This document shows, piece after piece, positions 19,517-29,131 of a stretch of DNA of 64,000 nt. Where the stretch lies: positions 1,426,001 to 1,490,000 of the forward strand of contig NC_019684.1 in NCBI RefSeq assembly GCF_000316645.1, read 5' to 3'. The stretch's first letter is position 1, and the number at the start of each line of letters is the position of its first letter. The notes under the pieces were generated by a model. It had not been told where the DNA came from, did not search any database, and saw nothing but the letters and a program-made list of their open reading frames with translations. The stretch is from Nostoc sp. PCC 7524. Its GTDB lineage: Bacteria; Cyanobacteriota; Cyanobacteriia; Cyanobacteriales; Nostocaceae. A program made the position numbers and the translations under genes.

Positions 19517-19556
19517 CATCTAATTTGATTTCGTTGAGTTTCAGAGGTTAGAGACG

Positions 19557-19901
19557 ATGATTGTAGACACTCAAGTTATACAATGTTTAAAGTTTAATGA
19601 GCAAGGTTTAATTCCGGCGATCGCTCAAGACTACCGTGATGGTACAGTATTAATGATGGCTTGGATGAACGCTGAATCAATTCATCAAACGCTATCCACC
19701 GGTGAGGCTCATTATTGGAGTCGTTCTCGTTCTGAATTGTGGCATAAAGGTGCAACATCTGGTCATATCCAAAAACTAAAAGAGTTTTTTTATGACTGTG
19801 ATGGTGATACTATTCTGCTAAAGATTGAGCAGATTGGTGATATTGCTTGTCACACTGGAGCCAGAAGTTGCTTTTTTAATAGTGTGCCAATAAATGATTA
19901 A
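19557..19901 (+). CDS. hisI: Phosphoribosyl-AMP cyclohydrolase
   Basis: A 114-residue monofunctional HisI (third step of histidine synthesis, opening the purine ring of phosphoribosyl-AMP). Motifs: [28 protein letters not shown], the metal-ligand region DCDGDT and [10 protein letters not shown]. It lacks the HisE pyrophosphohydrolase half found in bifunctional HisIE. Extra hisI copies recur in zinc-limitation clusters because the canonical enzyme needs zinc, so this may be a back-up copy. A terminator-like hairpin separates it from folE, so it may have its own promoter. Confidence 0.92.
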   Translation: MIVDTQVIQCLKFNEQGLIPAIAQDYRDGTVLMMAWMNAESIHQTLSTGEAHYWSRSRSELWHKGATSGHIQKLKEFFYDCDGDTILLKIEQIGDIACHTGARSCFFNSVPIND

Positions 19902-19965
19902 TTTGGGCTGTTGAATGCTCAATAAGTATCGGAAATCAAAGCCAACCACTTTTCAAACAGCCTCT

Positions 19966-20057
19966 GAGACATCTCCAAAAAAGTAGAGTAGAGAGGTTCC
20001 ATGAAACGTCTCTACAAGGTTTCTGGAAAACGCATATTTAATTTCTAGAGATGTCTC
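19966..20057 (+). repeat. MITE-like palindromic element, copy 2
   Basis: Ends GAGACATCTCC and GAGATGTCTC are inverted repeats. The internal palindrome is at 19988-20015, and the GGTTTCTGGAAAACGCATAT segment is identical to copy 1. It lies between hisI and the 3' end of the CIS operon (convergent), where it could also act as a bidirectional terminator. Confidence 0.85.
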
Positions 20058-20060
20058 TTG

Positions 20061-20300
20061 TTAACTTTCATCTTGTACTTGATATTGAAAGTTTGATTCC
20101 TCTTGTACTTCGTGATGGTTTTCATATCCATTCTGCTCAGTGGTAGATGTAAGTTCTTCCAAAATTTGAATTGCGCCACTAATTCGCAGTAATGTATCGC
20201 GCAGATTTGCTTGTTTCGCCTCTAACTCTGCCATAAATTTTTGTCCTGATGCTAACTCAGCTTTGAGTTCAGTAAGGCGTTTTTCTAATTGTTCTTTCAT
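20061..20300 (-). CDS. Small coiled-coil protein at the end of the CIS operon
   Basis: A 79-residue acidic protein. The first 50 residues are heptad-like (KEQLEKRLTELKAELASGQ, ELEAKQANLRDTLLRI), predicting a coiled coil; the tail is polar and Glu/Gln-rich. It starts 7 bp after the upstream gene's stop, so it is the last gene of the operon. I do not recognise a family; small coiled-coil proteins occur in comparable phage-tail-like operons. Confidence 0.65.
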   Translation of the reverse strand: MKEQLEKRLTELKAELASGQKFMAELEAKQANLRDTLLRISGAIQILEELTSTTEQNGYENHHEVQEESNFQYQVQDES

Positions 20301-20307
20301 GATTGAA

Positions 20308-20736
20308 TTAGGTTCCTTTAACTTTGAAATTCATAGAAAGAAATGTCCCATTACCAGAATATTGGGGGGTAGCATCGGGTATGGGACTGGGTGCAGATGG
20401 TTGTTGTGCGGGAACAAGCACTGTAAATTTGGCTTGGAATTGCCCTCCTTTGAGCAGTACAGGTTTTCCGCTAGATTTAGTTTTTTGGGCTTTTTGGTTG
20501 CCAGCCAAGGATTCAATAAAAAGCATTCCCATACCTGGAATACTGTATTGAGGTGTCATATAGGTGCAGCCAGGGACGATGACTTTTTTCTCATCACCAT
20601 CGACACAGACAAGTTTGCCATTAATTTTATCTTTGCCTGTGCCGATTAAATCTCCGGGGCGCACGGTGACAATTGCTTGTCCAAAGTTAGGGTTAAACAT
20701 GGCTTTATCGCCAGTCATGAGAATGAAGTCTGCCAT
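20308..20736 (-). CDS. PAAR-like spike-tip / DUF4280-type CIS protein
   Basis: A 142-residue protein with short Gly- and Pro-rich beta segments (MTGDKAMFNPNFGQAIVTV, GCTYMTPQYSIPGMGMLFIE) and a Pro-rich linker. Size and position at the distal end of a CIS operon suggest the spike-tip (Pvc10/PAAR-like) protein capping the VgrG trimer. The match to the PAAR fold is by position and feel rather than clear metal-binding motifs, so another small baseplate role is possible. Confidence 0.5.
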   Translation of the reverse strand: MADFILMTGDKAMFNPNFGQAIVTVRPGDLIGTGKDKINGKLVCVDGDEKKVIVPGCTYMTPQYSIPGMGMLFIESLAGNQKAQKTKSSGKPVLLKGGQFQAKFTVLVPAQQPSAPSPIPDATPQYSGNGTFLSMNFKVKGT

Positions 20737-20756
20737 TGTTTATGAGATAGGTTTAA

Positions 20757-22643
20757 TTAAGTATTTCTATCTGCAAGGTGTATTGAATTGATAGAATTAT
20801 GAATTACTCGGATATTTCTATCAGCATCAACCCATGCTTGCCAATAATGCCCTCTCCAAGATGGATGATCTTGAATTGCCCTCATCATAGTACCTACAGG
20901 CTTTCCAGCTAATCTGGTCTGAAAATAAACCTTAATTGGATGATTTGCACTTCCCCAATCACCTCGATTGTTACATTGAATAACATCTAATTTTTCAAAT
21001 ATATAGCCGTTAACATCTAGTTTAGCTGCTGGTTCATTTGTGCCAATTCCCACCCCGCCAGAAGCCATCAAGGCAATATGATCTTGTGGATCATTTGATG
21101 TGCCAATTTCTAAAGTCATCTGCTCTCTAAGTGGCACACTACGAGAGTCAGGGTTGCGTGAATAATAGCGTATCCATGCTGCATCACCACTACCGCCACC
21201 AGGATCTTTAGGAAACATAATGCCATTATTTTCTGCACTGCCAGCACTGGGTGTAATTGCACTATTTACGGTTAAATTGCCTTTAATATAAGTATTTCCT
21301 GTCTGACCTTCAACAGCAAATAAGGCATCCCAATTAGTGGACCACAAACTAAATTGTCTGCTTTGATGGAAGTGAATACCGTATCCTGCTTTTTTAAAAT
21401 ATCCTCTAGCTGCACTGTTTTTAATTAAGCCTTCATCCCAATTTTTACTGATATCGCGGTACCAAGTAACTTTAGGCCATTCATCTTGATCACCATCAGT
21501 AAATCCGCCTACTTGAACAGAGCCATTAACTGTTAAACTACCGCTAATAGTTTGAGTACCATCAAAGGTATTAGTACCTCGTGTTGCAACTTCGTTCCAA
21601 GTAGGATTTGAAGTTCCATTATCCGCAATCTTTCTAAAGAAAATTCGATCATTACTTTGATAGGAAGCAGCTATTTGGAGTTGATGATTATTATTGGTAT
21701 TACTATGTCTAGCAGTGATGAGATGTGTCCAACCGTGTGATGTATCCGGGACATCTCCTGGAATGTTTTGACCATTATTTTGATAAAAACCAGACATCAG
21801 AGGAATGCTAAAATCCGAGATATTACTTTCATATCCCAACTTAGCGGCACCATTAACAGTTAAATCCCCAGCAATTGTTCCTGAAGTAATTTTATCAGCA
21901 GGTAGATTCGGAATCCGATTAACACTGAATGTTCCAGAGATAATCTTATCAGCCGACAAATTAGGTATTCTTCCAGTATCTAATTGTCCTGTTGTGATGT
22001 TAATGGCATCGATTTTTCCGGAAATTGTCCCATTTACTGTTAAATTCTCATCAATCTGTAAACTACCTGTCAACACTGCTAAGTTAGGATTGGCACTTCC
22101 TGCGGAACGTAAGGTTAAAGCTTTACTATTAGCATTGGGTAAGGACAAACCTGAATATTCTCGCACGCTAGGATCAAGAATAATAGGATTTTGATTGATT
22201 GTTAATTTTGCTAGCTTGATGGCGATGATGTTTTCAGGAATTTGAGATGCAAATCCCAAAATGGGCTTTTCACTTAAACGAGTATAGCTATCAGGTATAT
22301 CTTTTTGCTGTTGATTTTGTGGCTCTTCAGCATATTGGATATAAAGCAAACCTTCATTAATATTATTAAAGTTAGAGAAGGTAATATTTGTTTTTAAAAC
22401 AATCAAATTGCCATTAAGATCTATTGCCGAGCCTGATTGAATTTGGACTTCTTTTTTACCTTGAACAACTTCAACTTCCAAACCTTCAATAATTCCTGAA
22501 ATATGTAGACTTTGATGATAATAGCGTTGGCGATCGCTCAAATATTTATGTTGCAGTTCAAAATCATCTTCTAGCAAATATTGCCCTGGGAAATAGTTAG
22601 GACGTTCATTAGCAAAGTTAGTGAAATCGGTAGTTTTAGCCAT
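20757..22643 (-). CDS. CIS tail-fibre protein
   Basis: A 628-residue fibre-like protein. The N-terminal domain (1-150, NYFPGQYLLEDDFELQHKYL) resembles attachment domains seen at the start of CIS fibre/baseplate proteins. A repetitive shaft follows with recurring units such as NLTVNGTISG, DKIISGTFSVNRIPNLPADK and GSLTVNGSVQVGG. Around 290-355 is a pyocin-knob-like region (HGWTHLITARH, NPTWNEVATRG). The C-terminal 130 residues (NEPAAKLDVNGYIFEK onward) may be the receptor- or membrane-binding tip. In the Anabaena thylakoid-anchored CIS, extensions of the tail fibre and baseplate mediate anchoring, which makes this gene a candidate anchor. Confidence 0.75.
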   Translation of the reverse strand: MAKTTDFTNFANERPNYFPGQYLLEDDFELQHKYLSDRQRYYHQSLHISGIIEGLEVEVVQGKKEVQIQSGSAIDLNGNLIVLKTNITFSNFNNINEGLLYIQYAEEPQNQQQKDIPDSYTRLSEKPILGFASQIPENIIAIKLAKLTINQNPIILDPSVREYSGLSLPNANSKALTLRSAGSANPNLAVLTGSLQIDENLTVNGTISGKIDAINITTGQLDTGRIPNLSADKIISGTFSVNRIPNLPADKITSGTIAGDLTVNGAAKLGYESNISDFSIPLMSGFYQNNGQNIPGDVPDTSHGWTHLITARHSNTNNNHQLQIAASYQSNDRIFFRKIADNGTSNPTWNEVATRGTNTFDGTQTISGSLTVNGSVQVGGFTDGDQDEWPKVTWYRDISKNWDEGLIKNSAARGYFKKAGYGIHFHQSRQFSLWSTNWDALFAVEGQTGNTYIKGNLTVNSAITPSAGSAENNGIMFPKDPGGGSGDAAWIRYYSRNPDSRSVPLREQMTLEIGTSNDPQDHIALMASGGVGIGTNEPAAKLDVNGYIFEKLDVIQCNNRGDWGSANHPIKVYFQTRLAGKPVGTMMRAIQDHPSWRGHYWQAWVDADRNIRVIHNSINSIHLADRNT

Positions 22644-22662
22644 ATCTTCTCCTGGTTTTTAG

Positions 22663-24291
22663 CTATATTGATTGACTGATTGTTCCTAAAATGGTGTTAC
22701 CAGCAACAATTTTGTCTTCCTCATCTTTACTGCAAATTTGCAATATATCATGGGTGGGAACTGCTTTGAGATTAAAGGTGTTTTCTAGTAATTTATAAGT
22801 AGATACAAGCTGATTGATATTTAAATCAACTTGCACGATTACTTTTCCGGAAATGTCTACAGGATTAAGATTTTTAATGCTGACTGCTAACTGGTCTATA
22901 GTTTGCATAAATTGTTGATAATAGAGAGTGCGCTTAATTGTAATCTTATTCTGATCAATGGTAGTTTCTGGAGTTAATAAATGATCATCAGAGACTTTAT
23001 CTTGTAGACGAACTGTAATTTTATTAAGCAAATCAGAATCAATTGAGTTAGGCTGAGTAATTTCTACAATAGCTGCTAGTTCTATTTTTTCAATAAGTGC
23101 AATTATCTTAGGTTGTAATTCTTGAATTTTAGGTGCTGCAAATGTTTGAAAAATATAGGGGTTAGTCCATATTGATTTTGTTAGCATCATGCCTGATGGT
23201 TCTGGCTGGCTAGCCTGTTGAAATATTGTATTGCCTGCAATAATTTCTCCCCGCTTATTTTTACTACAAATTTTGAGAACTGGAGATAAATTTATAGGCT
23301 GCTCTAGTAGTGTATTTGTATGTTTAATATCATTGATGTAAAATTCTAGATTAATTGCTAAATTACCTTGAAAGACTTTATCTGTACAATTTGATAAGGT
23401 GGCATAAAACCCTGTTAAGTTCCTTTGGAAATGCTGATAATCTAAATTGTATTTAACTGAAAAAGATTTATTTTTAATACTAATTTCAGGTGAGCCATAG
23501 GTAATTAATTTCAAGTTACCTTGCATCTGAATAGCTAACTGTTTAGCTAATTGACTCATGGGTACACTATTGCTGTTATTGGGAGTAATGATTATTTCTA
23601 TAGCAAATCTTTGATTTTGTGGTGGTGCAAATAATTTGAAAGGATAAGCAACGTGCGATCGCTTGGTAAGCTGCATCGTTGGTACAAGTATCTTTAGGGT
23701 GTAAAATGTCTGTGCTGGCTTTTCTTGGTCGATAATTGCTTTGGCAATTTTAGCCTGTCGCCAATACTTATCCGGGTCGCGGTCTGGTAAAGTTAATTGT
23801 ACTTGAAAATAATGGGGAAAATGCTCAAAGTGGTCGAAGACTTCAACATTTTCACCAAATCCAGAGTTTTGTAAATAAATCTTCAGAATTTCAATTAATC
23901 CCTGCTTAGTTCCCCGCAAGCGGTATAGTTTGACAATTTTTTGAATAAATGCTTTTTTAACTTCTACCTGCCAGTCATTGCGTAAACTTAAGGCTACCCA
24001 ACCTGCTAACCAAGGTAAAAATTCCTTTGGAGTGCGTTGAGGATTGAAATAAAGATGAATATTATCAATAATCTCTTCTAAACCAGGAATATTTTGAATC
24101 TCTTCTAAACCAGGAATATTTTGATTATTAGCTGTAATAATTTGCTCTTTGCTAGGACTTTCATCTAGTCCACTGAGAATCTTTTCAAATGCCAGCAAAA
24201 ACTGCCCAATAAAAATATCTTGTTGGAGAATAGCTGGTAAATATTGATGATAGGTGCTAACTGATTTAGAGTTTTTTGCGTTCATTACCAA
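22663..24291 (-). CDS. Phage tail protein I-like baseplate protein with duplicated C-terminal extension
   Basis: 542 residues. The first 195 match the tail-protein-I/TIGR02242 type of CIS baseplate component ([49 protein letters not shown]). The rest is an extension built of two similar modules of about 160 residues (about 210-375 and 385-540), each ending in a [23 protein letters not shown] motif (second copy [19 protein letters not shown]). A 9-residue tandem duplication (NIPGLEEIQ twice) lies near residue 55. Its start overlaps the 3' end of the preceding gene by 26 bp, implying translational coupling. Confidence 0.8.
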   Translation of the reverse strand: MVMNAKNSKSVSTYHQYLPAILQQDIFIGQFLLAFEKILSGLDESPSKEQIITANNQNIPGLEEIQNIPGLEEIIDNIHLYFNPQRTPKEFLPWLAGWVALSLRNDWQVEVKKAFIQKIVKLYRLRGTKQGLIEILKIYLQNSGFGENVEVFDHFEHFPHYFQVQLTLPDRDPDKYWRQAKIAKAIIDQEKPAQTFYTLKILVPTMQLTKRSHVAYPFKLFAPPQNQRFAIEIIITPNNSNSVPMSQLAKQLAIQMQGNLKLITYGSPEISIKNKSFSVKYNLDYQHFQRNLTGFYATLSNCTDKVFQGNLAINLEFYINDIKHTNTLLEQPINLSPVLKICSKNKRGEIIAGNTIFQQASQPEPSGMMLTKSIWTNPYIFQTFAAPKIQELQPKIIALIEKIELAAIVEITQPNSIDSDLLNKITVRLQDKVSDDHLLTPETTIDQNKITIKRTLYYQQFMQTIDQLAVSIKNLNPVDISGKVIVQVDLNINQLVSTYKLLENTFNLKAVPTHDILQICSKDEEDKIVAGNTILGTISQSI

Positions 24292-25219
24292 CTTGTACCA
24301 ATATTGTAAAGTTACTATTTTTGATATCGATGTTAACTAGCTGATGTTCTGCTAAATAAATTTCAGTTTTAGAGTTTTTATCTTTGTCTTTAATTTGCAA
24401 ATTTTCAACATAATCTACACCTTCCAAATCATCTAATAATTTATACAATTCTGATAGATACACACTCCGCCCAAAAGGCCATCCTTGTCCCTGCCAATAT
24501 TGTTGCGATCGCAGGGGTGCAAAAAACATCTCTACTGCTTGTTGTGCCTGTGTTTTAACGTTTTCTGCTTGTGCGCCATCCTGAAGCACTAATTCAGCTT
24601 CTATAGTTAGAGATATATATTCAGGTTCAACGATATGCAGGCGAGTAGTTAAAAGTTTGCGATGATCAAGAAACTTAAACAAGGCTGTATATTTATCTTT
24701 TACCTGATTGTCTTGGCTATCATTTTCTGGAACAACCACTAAACTAATATGTCCCTTAGCAATCTTGTTATCTTGTAACTCTAAATTTCGTTGTGCCAAA
24801 CATTTAACACGGGCAATCTTTAAACCATTAGCATCTTGTGATTGATTCCAGTCATCAAGCACCAATTTTTCATAATCTTCTGGTGTAACGGCTCGATAAG
24901 TTTGGCGTAATTCTAATAAAGTTTTCTGAATCTCCCATTGCAAAATTTTTTGTCGTTCCTGGGTAGAAACATTAATAGGTAACTGCCATTCATCTCCTTT
25001 GAGTAAACTTAAAAAACTCGCGTAATTTTCATCAGGAACTTGATTAACCCGATAAAGAACCATTTCTGATAACCATGCTAATAATTCAATCAGAATAATT
25101 CCCGTGTCTGTAGGGTTATGATCTGTCCATTCTGGATATTCCAGAGGAATCTGAGAAATTGCCTCTTCTACTAAGTTGGCATAGGTGCGATCATCTAGGT
25201 TGGGTAGGGGTAAAGTCAT
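24266..25219 (-). CDS. Second baseplate J-like wedge protein
   Basis: 317 residues. The N-terminus ([40 protein letters not shown]) is the typical start of putative baseplate assembly proteins of CIS clusters, and the C-terminus has the J/gp47-like motif [28 protein letters not shown]. It is much shorter than the 1160-residue J protein encoded just upstream and looks like its compact paralogue. It probably pairs with it in the baseplate wedge, analogous to T4 gp6 heterodimers. Confidence 0.82.
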   Translation of the reverse strand: MTLPLPNLDDRTYANLVEEAISQIPLEYPEWTDHNPTDTGIILIELLAWLSEMVLYRVNQVPDENYASFLSLLKGDEWQLPINVSTQERQKILQWEIQKTLLELRQTYRAVTPEDYEKLVLDDWNQSQDANGLKIARVKCLAQRNLELQDNKIAKGHISLVVVPENDSQDNQVKDKYTALFKFLDHRKLLTTRLHIVEPEYISLTIEAELVLQDGAQAENVKTQAQQAVEMFFAPLRSQQYWQGQGWPFGRSVYLSELYKLLDDLEGVDYVENLQIKDKDKNSKTEIYLAEHQLVNIDIKNSNFTILVQVGNERKKL

Positions 25220-25257
25220 AATAGGTAGATGCGATGGGGGATGGGGAAGAAGAACTA

Positions 25258-25284
25258 TTGCCTATTGCCTATTGCCTATTGCCT
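25258..25284. repeat. ATTGCCT heptamer repeats within the CIS operon
   Basis: Four tandem copies of ATTGCCT just past the stop of the large J gene. The same heptamer (as AGGCAAT) is found at 34027-34083, 35713-35745 and 47316-47425. Confidence 0.8.
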
Positions 25285-28200
25285 TCACAATGTGATTGCC
25301 GGAGTAAATCAAGGAATCGGCTGTGAGTGATGAAGGTAAGTTCACTTCTAAAGAATTAACATGATCTACTCCCGAAATGGATTGAATAATGGCGTAAAAA
25401 TCAGATTTTTGCGGGTAGCGTCCAAATTGCCACCCCGCCCCTGTTCCTCCGGTTAAGGGATGGAGAAAGGTTTCTAAGGTTTGTTTGACAATGTTGATCA
25501 CCATGTCTGCGTTTTCGAGGGACACAGGGGTTATGGTTGCAGTCACACTGACTTCTTGCCATCTGGGGGCTGTCACTACTAAATCTACTGTGGCTTCGCA
25601 ACGGGAACGAATATAGGTTTCGACTTGCTCTAGTAGGGCTAAACTGGGGGTGGGTAGGCGATCGCTACTCTGGGGGAGAATAATCAGTTTAACTTGCCCA
25701 GCACGGCGGTTAATTTCCTCCAACATTTCTTGAAAGTTAGCGGCTTCGGTGGTGGAGTTAATACCCTGCAATTTCCCACTCAAAGTATCTGCAAATGTCA
25801 CATCTGGTTTGGTAGGATCGAGCCAAAGTCTTTCATTGAGTGGACTAAAATTAGCTGTCAGTAAATCTGGTGTGACTACTTTAACTCTAGCCACATCTGT
25901 AGAAGCTTCATAAGCTAAATCTGCTATATCCTCAAGAGTAACAGCGCGATCGCGGTGGCGTAGTTGCTTGGGTACGCGTGCTTTGAGGCGTTCTAGAGTC
26001 TCTTGTTGCGCTCCTCCGCCTGCTGCTTCTAGGTTAATTACCCGATCAATGTAGGGGATAGTAGTTTTTAATTGGCTAATGGTTTGTGTGGTGACGTTTC
26101 CCTGTTTACCTCCTCCAGTACGATAAAAAGATAGCCGAATATTATTACGCCCCCTGGGAGGAATCATCCCGGCTTGCCCGTTGCCAAAGCGAATTTCTCC
26201 GGTTTGTCGATCTAAAATATAATGGCGATCGCTGGCACTAGAACCGTAAAAATCTGCTACTTCCTGCCAGAGTATCCAAACTTCTTCAATTTCTCCCACA
26301 TTATCTGCAATTACTTTGATCCGATTCGATTCTATGCCAGAGGGAATTTGTCCTTCTTGAACTTCTAACTGCTCTCCCATCAAAATGGGGGTATTATTAG
26401 CCACAAAAATCTGATTTGGCTCGTAGTTACTTGAACCTAAAACTTCTTCTTTCAAACTTATTGCCTGTACTGCCCAAGTAGTATTAGTTAACAAGCGACG
26501 TAAACGAGGTTTTACTCGGAAGTTACCAGCTACCCAACGCACTCGCAACCAATATAGTTGTTTTCCAAAGGTTTCTGTGGGGCTAAAATCTGCGGGAGCA
26601 ATAAATTGAATTAAACCTCGTTGGGAAAATGCTTGAGTTTCGTCATTTACCCCTAATGATTGCCAACCTAAAGGACTAGAATATTCCCAAACTAATTGGG
26701 GTTGTTGGGGACGAAGAACTGGGGTGTTTTGAGGATAATCTTGTGGCAGAGGTTGATTGATAGTAACTTGTTCGCCGCTAATATCACTAATAGTATAGTT
26801 ATCGTATTGTTGAGGATTGATAGGGTTTTGAATTTGCAGGCGATCGCCTTTTCGCCAACCAGTGACATCAGCTAGTTGTAGTGTTTTATCTCTTGCTAGT
26901 TCTGTAATGACTGTTGCTGTTGTAATATCAGCTGATAATTCATCTGGTGATGGGGCTTCAACCTGGGCATAGAGAGTAACTGTTTTATTATTAAATGATT
27001 GATCAAATCCGAGATATAGGCTTGGTTCTTTGTCTATTGTCGGTGTAAATGCTTGAAAAGATTCTCCTGGGTAAGAATAGATAAAATCATTTTCTGCACA
27101 ATAAATGGCGTTTTCTTCAATAGTAAAATCATAGGTTACTGTTAAAGATTTAATCAGAGGTGGATCGTAAGTTGGCGGAATTGTTTCCGTAATAATTGAC
27201 TTACGCATAATCCGAGTGCCAATTTCCAACTTGTTATTCAAGATTTTGTTTTTTAGCGTCAGCTTATTGCCATTTTTATCGATAGCATTAATTTGATTTT
27301 CTTCTGGAAATCCATCTTTCAAAGGAAGAATCCGAATTTTATCATTCTCTTTAAATAAATCGAGAGTATCAACTTCAATTACGTTATTATCTTTGAGTAT
27401 TTCTTTTCTTATAATTGCTAAGTCATCATAAACAGGATATGTGCGCTCACTTGCTGCTTTGCCATAATGACCTTGAATTATGCGTGCGCGAATCCAATAG
27501 CGAGTTTCGCCATTAACAGTGCTAGGATTAGGAAGATTTTCTCGATTAGGAAATTTTAACTTTGCCTGGATATCTTTTTCTATAAACTGAATTATGGAGG
27601 ATGTATTTACCCATTTTACTTGATTATTTTTATCTGCTATTTCTCGCCAAATTTGACCATTACCAATTTCCCAAATAATTTTTAAGTCGTTTATATTGTC
27701 AAGTTGACGAGCTAAAGAGATATCAATAGTAATAGTTGCATCCGGCTTAATAAAAGCGTCATGTAAAGCAATATAAAATGTATCATTAATTCCTGGCTGT
27801 TCACCAAAAGGATAAAAATCTTTGGTGAGGTCTAAAGGAGTAGCATTAAATAAGCAGACTTCAGGAATTAAATTAGATTGCTTAATCTTGATGCTACCTT
27901 GAAGATTAGTAATTTGAGGTAAATTTGCAGATAAAGAGGATATATTAGTTAACTTCGCTTGCAACCATTTCGCTGTTTTTCCCTGAAGTTCAAAGAGGGT
28001 GGGAATAGGTAAATTAGCAAAAGTAAAAGTAATTGTAGATTGATTATTGTCAAGGCTGATGCTAGGAGTTGCAATAGCTTGCCATTGAGAACCGTCCCAA
28101 TAAGACCAATTTAAAGGTAGACTTTGAAATTGATTGATACTATTAGTAGTAATAGTTAGCTTTAATTCTTTTAACTCTGGTAAATCAAAAATTTCGGGAC

Positions 28201-28744
28201 AAGTTATATAAAGAGAATGGGGAATGGGGCGATCGCCTACGAAAGCCCAGAAGGCTGCATCGTTTTGTCCTGTGGCTTCTAGGGTACAATCTCTATACTT
28301 ATCCTCATCTGGTTCGCGCAGAAATACAGCTTGTAATTGCGTCGTTGTGACAACCAATTCCCGATCTGTCTCAAATACGATTTCTGCCTCTGAACCTTCG
28401 GCTGGTGGTGCAGAAACTTGAGTATGAGCAGGAACTAAGCCATCTGTGGTACTTCCCTGTGCTAAGTAAAAGGTTAAGGGAACTGTTGCCGGTTGGGGTG
28501 GTTTGAGTTCTCCACCAATTAAATTAAGGAAGGCTAAAAAGTTTTTTTCAGGGACTTGGTTGAGGCGATCGCTTACCACCTTCACCATCCGTCCAAATAT
28601 GCGAATTAATGCCCTTCCTGCATCTGTTTTACCTTCAGGTGCAGGCTTCCAGTCGGTAAATTGCTCTACTAAACTTTCAGTTTGGTGAACAATTTCTTCA
28701 TAGGTACGCTGGTCGATTTTGGGAGGTAAGGAAGCCATAAACAA
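25262..28744 (-). CDS. Baseplate J/gp47-family wedge protein (Pvc11-like)
   Basis: 1160 residues, the usual large wedge protein of extracellular CIS. The N-terminus PKIDQRTYEEIVHQTESLVE with KNFLAFLNLIGGELKPPQPA attaches to neighbours. Beta-rich insert domains occupy about 150-800. The conserved core follows: RQTGEIRFGNGQAGMIPPRG, GGAQQETLERLKARVPK, RAVTLEDIADLAYEAS and the C-terminal FGRYPQKSDFYAIIQSI. It should form the baseplate ring that triggers sheath contraction. It abuts the gp25 gene, with stop codon and upstream genes almost contiguous. Confidence 0.9.
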   Translation of the reverse strand: MFMASLPPKIDQRTYEEIVHQTESLVEQFTDWKPAPEGKTDAGRALIRIFGRMVKVVSDRLNQVPEKNFLAFLNLIGGELKPPQPATVPLTFYLAQGSTTDGLVPAHTQVSAPPAEGSEAEIVFETDRELVVTTTQLQAVFLREPDEDKYRDCTLEATGQNDAAFWAFVGDRPIPHSLYITCPEIFDLPELKELKLTITTNSINQFQSLPLNWSYWDGSQWQAIATPSISLDNNQSTITFTFANLPIPTLFELQGKTAKWLQAKLTNISSLSANLPQITNLQGSIKIKQSNLIPEVCLFNATPLDLTKDFYPFGEQPGINDTFYIALHDAFIKPDATITIDISLARQLDNINDLKIIWEIGNGQIWREIADKNNQVKWVNTSSIIQFIEKDIQAKLKFPNRENLPNPSTVNGETRYWIRARIIQGHYGKAASERTYPVYDDLAIIRKEILKDNNVIEVDTLDLFKENDKIRILPLKDGFPEENQINAIDKNGNKLTLKNKILNNKLEIGTRIMRKSIITETIPPTYDPPLIKSLTVTYDFTIEENAIYCAENDFIYSYPGESFQAFTPTIDKEPSLYLGFDQSFNNKTVTLYAQVEAPSPDELSADITTATVITELARDKTLQLADVTGWRKGDRLQIQNPINPQQYDNYTISDISGEQVTINQPLPQDYPQNTPVLRPQQPQLVWEYSSPLGWQSLGVNDETQAFSQRGLIQFIAPADFSPTETFGKQLYWLRVRWVAGNFRVKPRLRRLLTNTTWAVQAISLKEEVLGSSNYEPNQIFVANNTPILMGEQLEVQEGQIPSGIESNRIKVIADNVGEIEEVWILWQEVADFYGSSASDRHYILDRQTGEIRFGNGQAGMIPPRGRNNIRLSFYRTGGGKQGNVTTQTISQLKTTIPYIDRVINLEAAGGGAQQETLERLKARVPKQLRHRDRAVTLEDIADLAYEASTDVARVKVVTPDLLTANFSPLNERLWLDPTKPDVTFADTLSGKLQGINSTTEAANFQEMLEEINRRAGQVKLIILPQSSDRLPTPSLALLEQVETYIRSRCEATVDLVVTAPRWQEVSVTATITPVSLENADMVINIVKQTLETFLHPLTGGTGAGWQFGRYPQKSDFYAIIQSISGVDHVNSLEVNLPSSLTADSLIYSGNHIVKAIGNRQ

Positions 28745-29131
28745 TCACTGTATATAAAAAGGATAAACCAAATTAAAAATATTATTTGTTGTGCGAATTT
28801 GATAATTTATTTGAATTAAAATCACATTTGGTTGACTTGGATCAGGAATTGCATCCACATCTAAAACATCAATGCGAGGTTCCCATTCAATTAAGGCATC
28901 TTTAACATCACTGACAATTTGTCCAATTGTTCCTAAACTATTAGGAGCAAACACCTTTTCGTGAATATCACAGCCAAAATCAGGACGCATAATCCGTTCT
29001 CCTTTAGCTGTACTGAGAATCATCCAAATTGAGTTACTCACAGCATTTTCATATCGTGCCATCTCAATTTGACCCTGTGCATTACGTTCGACAGGTAGCG
29101 TCCATCCCACACCTAAAAAATCAACTTCCAT
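28745..29131 (-). CDS. gp25-like baseplate wedge protein (Pvc9-like)
   Basis: 128 residues matching the GPW/gp25 family: GERIMRPDFGCDIHEKVFAPN and ALIEWEPRIDVLDVD are the characteristic blocks, including the conserved EPR. It links the sheath to the baseplate hub and nucleates sheath assembly. The start codon overlaps the stop of the preceding gpV-like gene by one base (TAATG), a coupling arrangement. Confidence 0.92.
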   Translation of the reverse strand: MEVDFLGVGWTLPVERNAQGQIEMARYENAVSNSIWMILSTAKGERIMRPDFGCDIHEKVFAPNSLGTIGQIVSDVKDALIEWEPRIDVLDVDAIPDPSQPNVILIQINYQIRTTNNIFNLVYPFYIQ

